Of a DNA stretch of 64,000 nucleotides, positions 34,993 to 47,135 are shown piece after piece. This stretch comes from Cryptomeria japonica (lineage: Eukaryota; Streptophyta; Pinopsida; Cupressales; Cupressaceae). The stretch covers positions 372,952,998 to 373,016,997 of the forward strand of contig NC_081407.1 of NCBI RefSeq assembly GCF_030272615.1, given 5' to 3'. Below the pieces are notes generated by a model. That model was not told the DNA's origin, ran no database searches, and worked only from the letters and a program-made list of their open reading frames with translations. Positions within the stretch are counted from its first letter, which is position 1, and each line of letters opens with the position of its first letter. A program made the translations under genes and the position numbers.

Positions 34993-37401
34993 TTAGCTTC
35001 TGAATGGGAGAGAGAGAGACTCCAAGTTAATTGGACCTTGAGACAATGTCAGATCATCAAAAACTTTCTTGTCCTTTTCAAGAAAATATTTCACAACATT
35101 TGTAGTGTCTCTTGCTTTGACCTTTTTATCTTCTACATCTATTTCTGTCTTGACCTCTTTAAGGCCTACATCATCAATAATCAGAGCTTGAGTCTCAACA
35201 CATGGAATTGTATCCATGGACTGATCTAGAGCATTCTGTATATCCTCATCCTCATTACTTGTCTCCTCTTCACCTTTACCCAACTCATCTCTCTGCTTAT
35301 CTTTAGCTACATCTTCCTTTATCAGAACACAGGGAACACTTATATAAGCTTTATCTTATTTGGGCTTCTCTTTTTGTGATGTCAGAGTAGATGAGACAAC
35401 ATCAAATTGATTCCTTTTCAAAATTGGCTTCGGGATTGCCTTAGTATCCTTTATCAGTTCATTTACTTCCCCAATCATAATCTTATTTATCCTAGTTTTA
35501 CTTCTAAAATGTTGATGGGCTTTGTTGACTATTTTTTTTATTTCTTCTATTTCTATTACCGGGCATATGCTAACTATTTCATATTCCTCCAGTATTTCAT
35601 CTTCAACTTTAGCAGTTTGTCTTCTCATTTTCCAAAATATCATATAAACCTTTTGGAATTTATGACATTATTTCTAGAAGTGCCCTACTGTAGATGTTCA
35701 AATATTTAATTGTAGCTTCCTCTAGAGTTATTTTTCCATCATCATCAAACTTGACATAAAAATCAGAAAGAGGCTTTAGATTACCTTGAACTGTTAATGC
35801 TTCTTCCACCTCTTTAACTATCATCTGGGATTGGGTGGAATATGTTTTAGGCTTCTTTCCTGGTTCTTCTCCACCAGATGGATTTTCCTTAGAGATTTTT
35901 GTGGATTTGGTGCCCTTGGTGTTCATTTTTTTCACCCCTTCATCGGACTCAGTCTCCTCATCCTTCAAAATCACAAACCTTACTTTCTTCCTCTTTTCTT
36001 CACCACTAGATGACTTGGCTGGAGCTTTTACTGGCTTATTAGATCCAGAGGAGGGTGCAGAGCTCCTAGTTTTCTTTGGCTTGGGAGAAAAGACTTGTGG
36101 TTTAACAAGATCCTCTACTGGTAGGATGTTCCTTTTCCTTTCTTCCCGGACAACATCCTTGGTGATCCCAATGATTTCTGCATATGCTGAGCTACTTCCT
36201 TTATCACTTTCCTTTGAATTTCTGGCTTTTTGAATTTCTTGTGCAACTTCAAGCTCTTCTCAACATAAGTACCAAATCTCTGTTTCAATGGATCTACCGG
36301 TTTGCTTAACAAATGTTGAGCATATAGTTTTAATTTTTTCTCATCTACCTCATACCCCATGTGAATGATCCATATAGTCTTGGGTTCAACAACCTCCATC
36401 AAACATTGTTCTGTATCCATCATGAAGCAAATGATGTATTGATACTTCTCAACTACTGACTTCGGGATCCTCTCCCTATCATGCATTTCACTTTTAATTT
36501 TTTTAAATTAACCCCATAAAACAGCTTTTCGAGCCTTAATTTCACCAACATTGTATAGTAATTCTCTGATTTGCACTCCTACAGGTGTGTCATAAGCCCA
36601 TTGGACTTGACCAACTCCCAAAACTTCATTCATGAAATAGAAAAACAAACATAGGATCATAGTTCCATATTTGAATGGATGTTTCTTATCTTGCTTGATT
36701 TTGACCAAGTTCTTCATTAGCTCACTCCAGAGCAGTTTACATAGGTCATATTTTTTATTCTCCTAGATCATCTCATATGTTGCATATATTGTTGTTCCAG
36801 ATACAAAATTCTCTCTGCTTGAGTAGTATATCTTATAACCAATCAATAGTGAAGCAAATTTGACACCATACTCCAAAATGTAATTGATTTTCATTGCTCT
36901 TTTGTCAAACTTTGAACCAGTTGCGTCTATGACAATTTGGTTCTTTATCAACTTTGATGAGGGTAGCTCACTAGATGAACATAGCCTTGTTACAAACTTG
37001 ATGGAATTCTTAGTGATATTAAAAGGCTTGTTTAACCACATAAATTCATCGTGCATTCTACTAAGAACATACCAGAACCATTCTTGTTCATCAAACATTG
37101 GAAATTTTATAAATTGTACAAAACCCTTTTCCTCGAACACTTGGAATTTTGGTTTTAGCTTGGAATTCCCATCAATCAACTATTTATTGTAGAGATTCAA
37201 CAGATGAGAGTTTCCCAAATTCTCAATCTTGCAGTGAGTGTAAACCCTCATATCTTTGATATGCAAAATACCATGTGGAACCAATGAAAATGCACTCTTT
37301 GGATCATCTTCCATGGAAATAAATGGGTGTTTCTTAAAATATGGTTGATCTCTCTTAGTAATGTCTACAACAAGAGGTGTCGCCATACCAAAAGTTGCCA
37401 T
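34993..37401 (-). pseudogene. Long unidentified retroelement ORF (about 800 codons, broken)
   Basis: From an ATG at 37401 the frame runs to 36115 with only three in-frame stops (at 37180, 36763, 36508). It then continues after two frame changes to about 34993. The N-terminal two thirds look globular, with segments such as FDEQEWFWYVLSRMHDEFMW and an LLW.ELMKNLVKIKQDKK helix. The C-terminal third is lysine- and glutamate-rich and probably disordered. I see no protease, integrase, RT or RNase H motif. It lies where pol is expected, between a gag-like ORF and an RNase H end. It may be an accessory ORF like those of other large plant LTR elements, or a captured host gene. The function is unknown. 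Confidence 0.6.
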
Positions 37402-37888
37402 TTTAGAAATTTCAAAGTTTGAAAAGTTTTACCGATAAATACCTCTATCATTGGATTAGGTTTTCGCTTGAGAAATATCTTTCAGGCCTTGATCTTATTG
37501 GATAACTTTCTCGCAAAGCATTCTCTTCTTCTTCTCTTGAATGTAGAGTGAAAAATGAATGGCAAAATGGCTTTTTATTGTTCACTTATCTAAATTTTAG
37601 GGTGCATTAAATGTGTTTAGCCCTAAACCTTTTGGATACTTAGCTTTTACAAACAACTCACAAAGAATCAGCTGTGGACCTTCATAATTTCTTAGATTCT
37701 TTCAGAGATCATCTTACATCATCTACAATACCCTGACACAACATCTTCCAACCTATCAGATTCATGTATTATCTGCTATAGGGGGTGCATAAGATTTTCA
37801 TGAAAACTACCCCTAGACCAGAGGCCTTAATTCAATTCCTGAAGGTATTTGTAGCATCAAAATCACGTGCAGACCTGTTTCCAACATT
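37402..37888. other. Spacer between the gag-like ORF and the unidentified ORF
   Basis: 490 bases without an open frame. On the minus strand it ends in a purine-rich leader (AGAGAAGAAGAGAATG at about 37520-37540) before the ATG at 37401, so it could be a separate leader or promoter for the second ORF. That is inference. Confidence 0.35.
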
Positions 37889-39022
37889 TTAATCACTCTT
37901 GTTGACCCATGTCTTCTTCATTTGATCTCTAATGTCCTCTACTTTTTCTTTCCCTTTTTCATTTGCCTTCACATTCTTATTCTTGTTTGCCAGACCATTC
38001 CTATTCATAATTTTTCTTTTGCAATATCTTGCAATGTGATTGGATTTATTGCAATTGTAGCATACAACATTTCCTTGTTTAGGCCTGAAACTCCCTTGAT
38101 TTCCTCTTGATCTACACTGATTAGCAACATGTCCAAACCTACCACATGCATAACATATAATATTCCTTCTATTTGGAAATTTATTCATCATACTTCTACA
38201 TTCATTTGATTTGTGTCCATACTTGTTGCATTTAAAACATTGACCGGAGAAAGATGAACCATTTTGATTCATTCTTTTCCTGCATTGACTAGCCATATGA
38301 CCAAATTTATTGCAAACAAAATAGTTACCATTGGATTTATCAGCATTAGGTTGCCTTAGCAGAGACCTTTTATCTATGTTCTTTTGATGTTGAGACTTAC
38401 GATTGCTTTGATCAAATCCGAAGCTTTCACCTTTCTCAAATCCGAGTCCTCTCTTGTCATCTTCGCTCTTCTAACTTTCAAGCATCTCATTAAGTTTGAC
38501 TAAATTGATCCTGAACTTCTCCTTGTATTCATTTGCATCTTCAAGATCATATCTAAGAAGAAGGATTTACTTTCCAAGTTTTTTCTCATGTTGTTTGGAT
38601 TCTTGTAGGTCAAGCTTCAGTTGGCCAATCTCACAATAAAGTTTGTAGCATTCATCAAATTTATCTTTCAATAACTGAGAAATATTATTCCCTTTCTTCT
38701 TCCTTTCGTCAATGTCCTTTGTCAATTTCATCACAATAGATTCCATCTCATTCTTCTGAACTGCATTATCTCTAGCAAGTTTATCACATTCTTCTGTCTT
38801 CTCTTTCGAGGCTTGGTCATTTATGCTTTTACTTAATTTCTCCTTTATCTTGTCAAAAAGTTCCTTTCTCTTCTCTCTTGACTTGTTCAAGTGATATTTT
38901 AATGACTGGATGAAGTTCTTAGCATCCTTAAGATTCACTTTCATTTGTCGGGCCTCAGCTTGGGATTGATCAAGATCCTCAAGTGCCACAATAAGCTGAT
39001 GTTGAAGACTACTGAAATCCAT
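37889..39022 (-). pseudogene. Gag-like ORF: coiled coil plus four zinc knuckles
   Basis: A single frame of 378 codons from the ATG at 39022, with two in-frame stops (38567 and about 38473). Residues 1-150 are a charged coiled coil rich in K, E, D and L. A linker follows, then a row of CCHC zinc knuckles. The first has lost its first cysteine (F.VCNKFGHMASQC). The next three are intact: CFKCNKYGHKSNEC, CYACGRFGHVANQC and CYNCNKSNHIARYC. It is directly downstream of a primer site, so it is the first gene of an LTR element and should encode its RNA-binding capsid protein. Four knuckles are more than the single one usual for Copia gag. Confidence 0.8.
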
Positions 39023-39062
39023 TGATTCACCTTCTTGGATCGTTAAGCTTCTTCCGAGGGAC

Positions 39063-39079
39063 TAGGCTCTAATACCAAT
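39063..39079 (-). other. Primer binding site
   Basis: The minus strand reads ATTGGTATTAGAGCCTAG directly after the LTR, matching the tRNA-Met primer-site consensus. It sets the orientation of the gag-like ORF's element. Confidence 0.85.
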
Positions 39080-40216
39080 TATTGGAATCAAGGAACCCTG
39101 AGAGGGGGTGGGGTGAATCAGTGTTATGTAATTTTTAACTTTATTAACTTGTTATTTCAACCACTTAATGCAAATGAACAAAAGAAAGATGCAGAAACAC
39201 AAAGCAATCAACAACAATACCATAACATCGAGATTTTATACGTGGAAAATCTGATTAAGGAAAAAATAGTGATGGGGATGAGACTCACAATATAAATATA
39301 CTCTACAAAAGTATACAAATATTATATTGGGAATACACATGCATTCAGACACACTACCTAGAGCTCACTACTCAAAATATCAAGGGCTACAACCCTAGGA
39401 AGACTCAATGTCTTACAATACCTTTTACAAAAGATAATTGGAATGTCTGAACTAAATAATAGCATCTACAAATTCCAAGGTACAATTTTGATTAAGCACA
39501 AAACCCTTAATCTTTCGGTGCTCTGCTACATTGCTTTTAAAAACTGTTTTGCTTTATTCCAGAGAACAAATCCTTCACTTGTGCAAGTGAAACTGCACAA
39601 AATCGATCACTAGCACATTCCACACATCCACTGATATTCAAAATTGATCATATCCATTGGTCTTATATATTTGCAACATGAAATTAGGTCTTCTACATGT
39701 CAGCTTTAAGAACACATAACATTTAATAAAACGTGCATACATAGTCTACTCAATCTAAACTTTAATGCATATGCGGACCAAAAATAATTGTCCACATGCT
39801 TCCTAGATGTCGGTTAATCATCCTCGATCATAAAAACAATCACCAAAGTTATTCTATCAATTCCACACAATGATCAACTATCCAAGATGTCCATACCACA
39901 TTGTTCAACCTAAAAACATGTACACCAGATCTTCTAGTTCACACGACAATCATCATCGAAGACTAAAATTATAGAATAAGGTACTTCAGACATCTAACTA
40001 TTTTCCTCTAGCTTCGCAACACAAAATACTCAAAATAAATGAAATTCCAACCAAAATACTATATTTTGTCGGGTGCTCTGTTCTAACTCACCAGACTTAA
40101 CCAAATCTTCATTCCGATTTTTGGTAGGATCAGATCATACACTACAGATGAGATATTTGACTTTGGTTGCCATCAATAACAACACCAGATGACCTGTAGA
40201 GTGTCTCTTGCCAACA
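39080..40216 (-). repeat. 5' LTR of the element carrying the gag-like ORF
   Basis: About 1.14 kb, from TATTGGAATCAAGG (TG mutated to TA) to CTTGCCAACA. It has the same layout as the LTR at 31149-32494: a G-rich start followed by TGAATCAG, then shared blocks such as CACACTACCTAGAGCTCACTA. Divergence is too high to say confidently that both belong to one insertion. Confidence 0.75.
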
Positions 40217-40439
40217 CTCCCTACCAAAGTTTGATATGTTCTTAATAATCTTTTCATTAGCCATAAATATCTTTCTACTTTATTTGTTTCTAACACATCA
40301 TTCCTCTTTTATTCCTATTTTTTATTTAACATATATACTTAAAGATATGCATGCATACTTTTATACGATGAGATTAATTTCAAACTACTTTGATTCCAAA
40401 TTTCTATGTGTCCCTTTAAATTTCCTTCAACTCAACTCT

Positions 40440-41030
40440 TCCACCCTCTATAGGGGAAAAGAGATATATGATTTCTCAAGTGAAACCAAACTATTAGTAG
40501 ATAGCATTTGATATGGTATTAATGAGATAGAAGTAATCGGTAGAGAGAAAAAAAAAACAAAGAATTTTTTTATGGATTCCATGATAAGCCCTCTATATAA
40601 GTATTGGGAAGAGAGAAAAAGACAAGGAAATGTTTTATGGGTTATACACAAACCCCTTTATACAAGTATTGGAGAGAGAGAAAAACAAGGAAAGTTGTAT
40701 GATTTTGTCTAACCCCTCTATACAAGTATTGGGGAGAGAAAAAAACAAGTAAAAGTTGTATGGATTCCCTCCTAACCCCCGTATATAAGAATTGGGAAGA
40801 GAAAAAAAAAAACAAGAAAAAGTTGTATAGACTAACCCCACTATACAGATATTAGGGAGAAAGAAAGAAACAAGAAAAAATTGTATGAATCCCTTGCTAA
40901 CTCCTTTAAACAAGTATTGGGGAGAGAGAAAAGAACAGGTTGTACGAGCTATTCTCTATACAAGTATTGCGAAGAGAAAACAACAAGAAAAAGTTGTATA
41001 GATTCTTACTAATCTCTCTATACACATTGC
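40440..41030. repeat. Minisatellite, about 60-bp units, eight copies
   Basis: Units built around ACCCC(T/A)CTATACAAGTATTGGG, then GAGAGAAAAA.ACAAG, then AAAGTTGTATGG recur at about 40588, 40652, 40713, 40776, 40835, 40900, 40951 and 41013, with a partial one at 40443. The unit length varies between about 50 and 66 bp. The hydrophobic frames on the minus strand here are products of the repeat. Confidence 0.88.
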
Positions 41031-41330
41031 AATCACAAATCCCATTGAAATTAAGTCTTTACTGCTTCCATTACACTATGATTATTTTTAAACATCATCC
41101 AGATTGAAATAAAAAAGATAAATAAAATGATATAGAAAGTACTATAATTTATTTGATGATTATATAAATATAGTGCTGTCATACCAACAAAACAGAAAAA
41201 AAGAAAAAAAATTCACCTAATTTATGATTAATCTGATTGTTTAGATGGGGGTTATAATAGAGTTTCATTCATCTCATTGTTTAGAAAAATCAGAGAAAGT
41301 AATTCACGTAATTTGCAAAATTCATTTGAC
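41031..41330. other. AT-rich stretch, nothing recognised
   Basis: No coding or element signal was found. It separates the minisatellite from a sharp rise in GC content near 41330. Confidence 0.4.
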
Positions 41331-42150
41331 TTGAATCTTATTACGCCGAGAGGCGTTCCTACAGTCGCAGCAGGGGGGAGTGAAGCCATGTGTGTAAACA
41401 CTAAAGAAAACGGAAACCTGATGACGGCCATGCATTCTAATGGAAGGTGAAGCGGTTCAATAAGAAACGCATATGGGAAATGGAAGAGTCGTTTTCCTTC
41501 TAGGGTTTGAGCAAACTGGTCATTTGAATCCGAACCAAGCGGCCATCTGTTAAGGATTAAAAATGCCAGGAATGTGAATATCATCTGAGCGGAGGAAATC
41601 GGTGGTGAGAGTAGAGTAGAGCGCTTCCTGTTCTCTGGTAGCTTCGTCTTCTCGGAGGTTCTTTTTTGGCTTAGCAGTGGCGTTTTCCCGAGGTTTCGTG
41701 TTCGAATCCTATGGCGGCCATGGTTTCCCCAGCAATGTCCCGCGCTGGAGGTATTCCCTCGCCAGAAAACAAGCCAGCCGCCTGTTAATCGCTTTGGCTC
41801 CTGAGGGCGGCAAACAGGGTGGGGGGATTTTATGTCCGTTGGAGGCGATTGCCAAGGGATCGAACCCCGTCAGTGGCGATTGGCTTGTCCTGGCAGATCC
41901 GTGGGCCTGGTAAACGTTGTAGTTTAAGCTGGCGTTATCATTTATAAGATACTCAGCGTCCTTGAGCAGCCTCATCTTCTTGGACATTATGCTGGTTCAC
42001 CTGTCATCTTCCACAAAGGGTTTTCGTCTTCTGTAATCTGCCCATTCTTTTTGCTGCTGTTGCGGCCGAGGCGAGGACCGGTGCATGTACTTATTCATCA
42101 GCAGATCTGAGACTGAAATCAAGTCTCCATGGGATTCGAACACAAAATAT
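41331..42150. other. GC-richer island with Pol III box-like motifs
   Basis: This stretch is clearly richer in G and C than its surroundings. On the plus strand TGGCTTAGCAGTGG (about 41668) is followed at 41700-41710 by GTGTTCGAATCC, a spacing that fits the internal A and B boxes of tRNA-derived promoters. On the minus strand two more B-box-like strings occur: GGGGTTCGATCCC (about 41856-41868) and GTGTTCGAATCCC (about 42130-42142). Each is preceded by a similar GGACAAG...CCAATC segment. This suggests SINE-like sequences. No intact tRNA cloverleaf could be folded. A plus-strand frame of 78 codons at 41677 may be chance, or the region may be the start of a gene. Confidence 0.35.
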
Positions 42151-43261
42151 TGTAGATTGGCGGATCTTGTCCCGTAATCCCTCCAAGAACCAAAATAATT
42201 TGGGGTAAATAGGTCTTATTTATGGTTTGGATTGATTTTATTTTGAGTAGTAGGAATTGATGTAAAAATCGTAAAATTGATTTTAGCACGTTGCTTTTCA
42301 TTATTAAGCTTCTTTACCACATTGCTTTTCTTTCAAAAGATACAGGGACAAGTTTGGTTTGGTATCTTTCTATCACAAAGAGATCTTTATACAATAAATT
42401 TCTTTCTATTTGATTCTTTAAGTGCTAGAGTTAGTGTGATAAGCTTATAAACGTGGCCTATAAATGCAAGTAATTGTCTAAGGATTTGTAGAGTCGTGCC
42501 TTCTATCATTTTATTTTAGACAAGTCAAACGAAATGTTATTAATTTCGAAGGCAAAGGACTCGAAGGCAAAGGACTTAGTATCAATGTAAATATCTGCTT
42601 AGTCCTATCTTGTAACATTGAATTGTTGAAGAGTCAAATAAAACGTAACAAATTATGGCTACATTTCAACGCATGGTTAACAAAATAGTATGCGCAGTTT
42701 CAATAATCTTTACACAAATGGTAAGTCTAAAATCTTAAAAAAAGAATGTTTATCCTTAACAAAATTTTTTAGACCATGTATTTAGCCAACAATGCAAGCA
42801 ATAAAACAACCATATCTCAAAGTACAATAGTGACATTGAAACAATTAGATTTTAATCATAAATACAAATGATTTTAATTTTTTTATCAAAATAAAAAAAG
42901 GTGAAAATGGCACATAAAAGATAATAAAATTAATATAAATTTATTAAAGACATCCATTTGAAGTATGCTCTTATATATTATATAGAAGTGTTTTAGATAT
43001 CTACACTAATCCAGAATTTTTTAATATGTATAATATAGTTATTTTATTTAACTAAAATTATTAAATTTAAAATTAATATAATTTTCTTAAACATTATTTA
43101 ATAGAATATATAATAATTTATTTATATACTAAAGTATTATATTCTTTTACTTAAGAAAATAAATAATATTTTGACTAAAGAATTTTTGAGAAGTAAATGA
43201 AAATAGATTCAATTTTACAAATAGAAAATATTTTATAACATGTAAAAAAAAATCTAAAAGT
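42151..43261. other. AT-rich intergenic DNA, no gene seen
   Basis: Long A and T runs; no frame longer than about 60 codons has protein-like features. It ends where telomere-like repeats begin. Confidence 0.5.
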
Positions 43262-46200
43262 CTTAACTCTAACAATACACCAAATTGAACCCTATTCGTA
43301 AACCAAATTGAATCCTAACCCTAATTTAATTGAATAATAAACCAAATTCTAACCCTAATTAGACTCAAATCCTAAGCCTAACTATAATTAAACCCTTATC
43401 ACAATCCAACTGTACTACAATTGAACCCTAACTATAATTAACTATAACCCATTAAACCCTAACTAAGATTTTTCTCTAATTGAACCCCAACCCTAAGCTA
43501 ATATTAATCCTTAACCCTAATTGTACTTAAACCATAATGTTAATTAAACTATAACTCAAACAATATTTGAAACGTAACCATAACCCCGAGATTCATCCTA
43601 CAATAGTAGTTCCTTAATTAAAGTCTAGCCCAAACCCTAACCCTAATTAGCCTTCAATCCTAATTTAGCCCTAAGCCTAATGTATTTGAATCATAACCCT
43701 AATTCTAACCCTAAACAAATTTTAGTATTATATTAAACCTAACTATAATAAAAATATTACCATAATTAAACCCTAACCTTGATAATATCTATAATAGAGA
43801 CCTAATTCAACCCCAATCTAATCATCATTAACCCTTAACCATAACCAAATCATAACTATACCAAAACCTAATCATAATCAAACCCTAACCCTAATCATAA
43901 TGAAAACTTTATCCTAACCATAATCAAACTCAAATCTAATTGTAATAAAAACCTATAATTAAACCCTACCTCCAATCTTAACCCTAACCCTAATTTTAGG
44001 TTAACATTAACCCTAAACCTAATCTTACCATAATTGAAACCTAATCATAACCTAACACTAAACTTAACTATAACCCCATATAATTTTAAAACACCTACAA
44101 CTTCTACCCTCATCTAACATCAACTGAACCATAACCCTAAACTAAATTATAACCCTAATTGGACACTAATCCTAATTGAATTCAAGCCCAAACCCTAACC
44201 CTAATTAAACTTTAATCCTAATTTAACCCTACTCGCAATGCAATTGAATCATTACCCTAATTTACCTTTAATCCTAATTTAAACCAAACCATAATGTAAT
44301 TGAATCATAACCCTAATTGAACTCTTATGTTAAGCATTGAATCATAACCCTAATTGAACTCTTATGTTAAGCCTTACCATAATTAAACCCTAACCTTGAC
44401 AATATCCATAAACTAGACCTAATTGAACCCCAATCTAACCATCATCAAATCCTAACCATAAGCAAACCATAATTGTACCAAACCCTAATCATAATCAAAC
44501 CCTAACCCAAATCATAATTAAACCCTAATCTTAACTATAATCAAACCCTAGCCCTAATCATAACCAAAACCTAACTATAACCATAATCAAACCCTAATCA
44601 TGTAGTCAAACTCAAATCTAATCATAATTAAAACCTAAAATTAAACCCTACCTCCAATCTTAACCCTATTCCTAATTTTAGCTTAACATTAACCCTAAAC
44701 CTAATCTTACCATAATTAAAACCAAACCATAACATAACCCTAAACTTCACTATAACCATAGAGAATTAAACAATATTCCTTAGCCCTAACCCTAACCTAA
44801 CCCTAACCCTAACAATAATGCTTAGCCCTAACCCGAAACCTAATCCTAATCCTAATCCTAACTCTAACCTTAACTCAAAACTTATCCCTAATCCTAAGAG
44901 TAAATCCTATCCATAATCCTAATCCTAATCCTAACCTTAAAATCTAACCCAAACCATATCCCTAACCCTAACCTTAATCTTAAATCCTAATCCCAACCAT
45001 AATCCTCACCCTAACCCTAAGCATGATGTAAATCATAACCCTAAACCATGACGTTAATCATAACCCCAACCTTAAGCCTAACCCTAACTATGATGTAAAC
45101 CCTAATCCTAGCCATAATCCTAACTATGACCCTAACCATAATCCTAAACCTAACCTTAACCCCAACCATGATGTAAACAATAAAACTAACCATAACCAAA
45201 AATAATAACCCTAATCATATTCCTTACCCAAGCCCTAATCATAATGCTAACCTAACCATAATCATAAACCCTAACACTAACAATAATCCCACCCTAAACT
45301 TAACCCTAACCCAAATTGAACCTTAATCCTAATCTATTCCTAACCTTAATCTAGCCCAAACTCTAATCCTAATTGAACTTGAATACTAATTTAACCCTAA
45401 CTTTAATGTAATTGAACCATAACCCTAATTCTAACCCTAACTTTGATATAAACCCTAAATTAATTGTAACCCTGACACTATACCCTTACCATAAACTTAA
45501 GGTTAACACTAAACCCTAACCCTAGCCATAATCCTAAACCAAAAGCAAACCCTAACCCTAATAATAGCCCTAACCATGATATAAGCCTTAACCTTGACCA
45601 TAATGGTAACATTAAATCTAATCCAAAACATAACCATAAACCAAATCCTAATCCTAATCCTAACCATACCCCCAGTTATAATTCCAACCCTAACCCTAAC
45701 TGTAATTATGCTTACCTTAACCCTACCTTTGATGTAAACACTAAGTTACATAATTGTAACCTTGACACTAAACCTTGACCCTAACCATAAATCTAACCCT
45801 AATATTAAACTGTAACCAAAACCCAAACCCTAAACATGATATAAACCCTAACCCAAACCATGATGTAAAGCTTATCCCCGACCATAACACTAACCTTAAC
45901 CCAAATCCTAACCATAACCATAATACTTGTTGTTAAATAAAGTTTAAATATCTTAGAGTTAAGTATTTGCTTTGATCTTGCAACAAATATATATTATTAA
46001 AAATAGTCTAAATAGATATATTAAATTTCATATATCTCTATATAATATATAATATTATAATATAACTTATTTTAATAAAAAAGATTTATTAAATAACTAA
46101 TTCTAATTGAACTTGAACCCTTACCCAAAGCATTATCCTACAATAATAACTCTAATCATTAACTAAAACCAATTATAACTTATTCTATCGATAATACAAT

Positions 46201-46850
46201 AACTCCCTTTAATCTAGACCCTAACCCTAACAACCCTAATCCTAACCCAAACCCTAACTCTTATAGCTATCATCACATACTATCTTCCATTGCAATCTTA
46301 ACCCTAACTCTAACCCTAATCCTAATTATAATTCTAACCCTAACCCTAACCTTAACCCTAACCATGATCCTATACCAGAACCAAAACTTGATGCTAACCC
46401 TAACCATGATATACACCCTAACTATTATCATATTCCTAACCCTAATCCCTAACCCTAATCATAACCCTAAGCATAATATAAACCTTAGCCCTGACCATAG
46501 TACGAACCTTAACCCTAATCCAAAACATAACCATAAACCAAATCGTAATCCTAACCATACCCCCAGTTATAATTATAAGCCTGACACTAAACTGTAAGCT
46601 TAACCATAAATTTAACCCTAATATTAAACTGCAACCATAACCCTAACCCTAACCATAATCCTAATTGTAATCCTAAACCTTAAGGCTAACCATAATCCTA
46701 AACCAAAACCAAACCCTAACGTTGATGCTGACCCTAACCATTATCATAACCCTAATCCTAATCAGAAATCTAACTTGAACCATGATGTAAACCTTAACCC
46801 TAACCATAACACTAACCTTAACCCTAATGCTAACCATAACCATAATACTC
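43262..46850. repeat. Interstitial telomere-like repeat block, about 3.6 kb
   Basis: Almost the whole stretch is built of degenerate CCCTAA-type words on the plus strand: AACCCTAACCCTAACC, CCTAATTGAACCC, ATAACCCTAAT and similar. Uninterrupted hexamer runs occur at 44787-44818 and near 46330. The unit is more often CCCTAA (6 bp) than the plant telomere unit CCCTAAA (7 bp), mixed with TAATTGA and CATAA variants. A non-telomeric 150-bp AT-rich block interrupts it at about 45925-46080. The strand bias never flips. Large interstitial telomeric blocks are known from conifers. Frames seen here (for example at 46364) are repeat products. Confidence 0.92.
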
Positions 46851-47020
46851 GCGATTAAATAAAATTTTATATTATATTAAATAAAGTTTTATATTATCTT
46901 AGATTTTAGTATTTGCTTTGATCTTGCAACACAAATATATTATATAAAATAGTCTAAATAGATATTTAAAATTTCATATATCTCTACATAATAATATAAT
47001 TTATTTTAGTACAAACAAAT
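45590..47020. repeat. Higher-order duplication within the telomere-like block
   Basis: The segment 45590-46080 recurs at about 46480-47020. Both copies contain AATCCAAAACATAACCATAA, the CATACCCCCAGTTATAAT string and TAATATTAAACTG.AACC. Both end in an AT-rich block with TATTTGCTTTGATCTTGCAA, followed by AATAGTCTAAATAGATAT. The offset is about 900 bp, giving two tandem higher-order units. Confidence 0.85.
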
Positions 47021-47135
47021 AGAAAATAATAATAATAATTACAATAATAATATTACATATTAATGCAACAAACATTAATAGTATAATATTATATAGTTTT
47101 ATTTTGAATTTTTTAATTGTTTTCAGTGTGCGACT

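Noticed and set aside
40448-40913. Hydrophobic minus-strand frames with repeated FFSLPN
   Set aside because: They translate the 60-bp minisatellite.
40440-41030. CRISPR-like array
   Set aside because: The units are whole-unit degenerate minisatellite copies without unique spacers, and the host is a eukaryote.
41700-42142. Intact tRNA genes
   Set aside because: The T-loop-like strings are present, but the T-arm stems do not pair and no acceptor or anticodon arm could be folded.
46364-46597. 77-codon asparagine/proline-rich frame
   Set aside because: Product of the telomere-like CCCTAA words.
43262-46850. A true chromosome end
   Set aside because: The repeats are degenerate, interrupted, mixed with hexamers and followed by other unique and repeated DNA on both sides.
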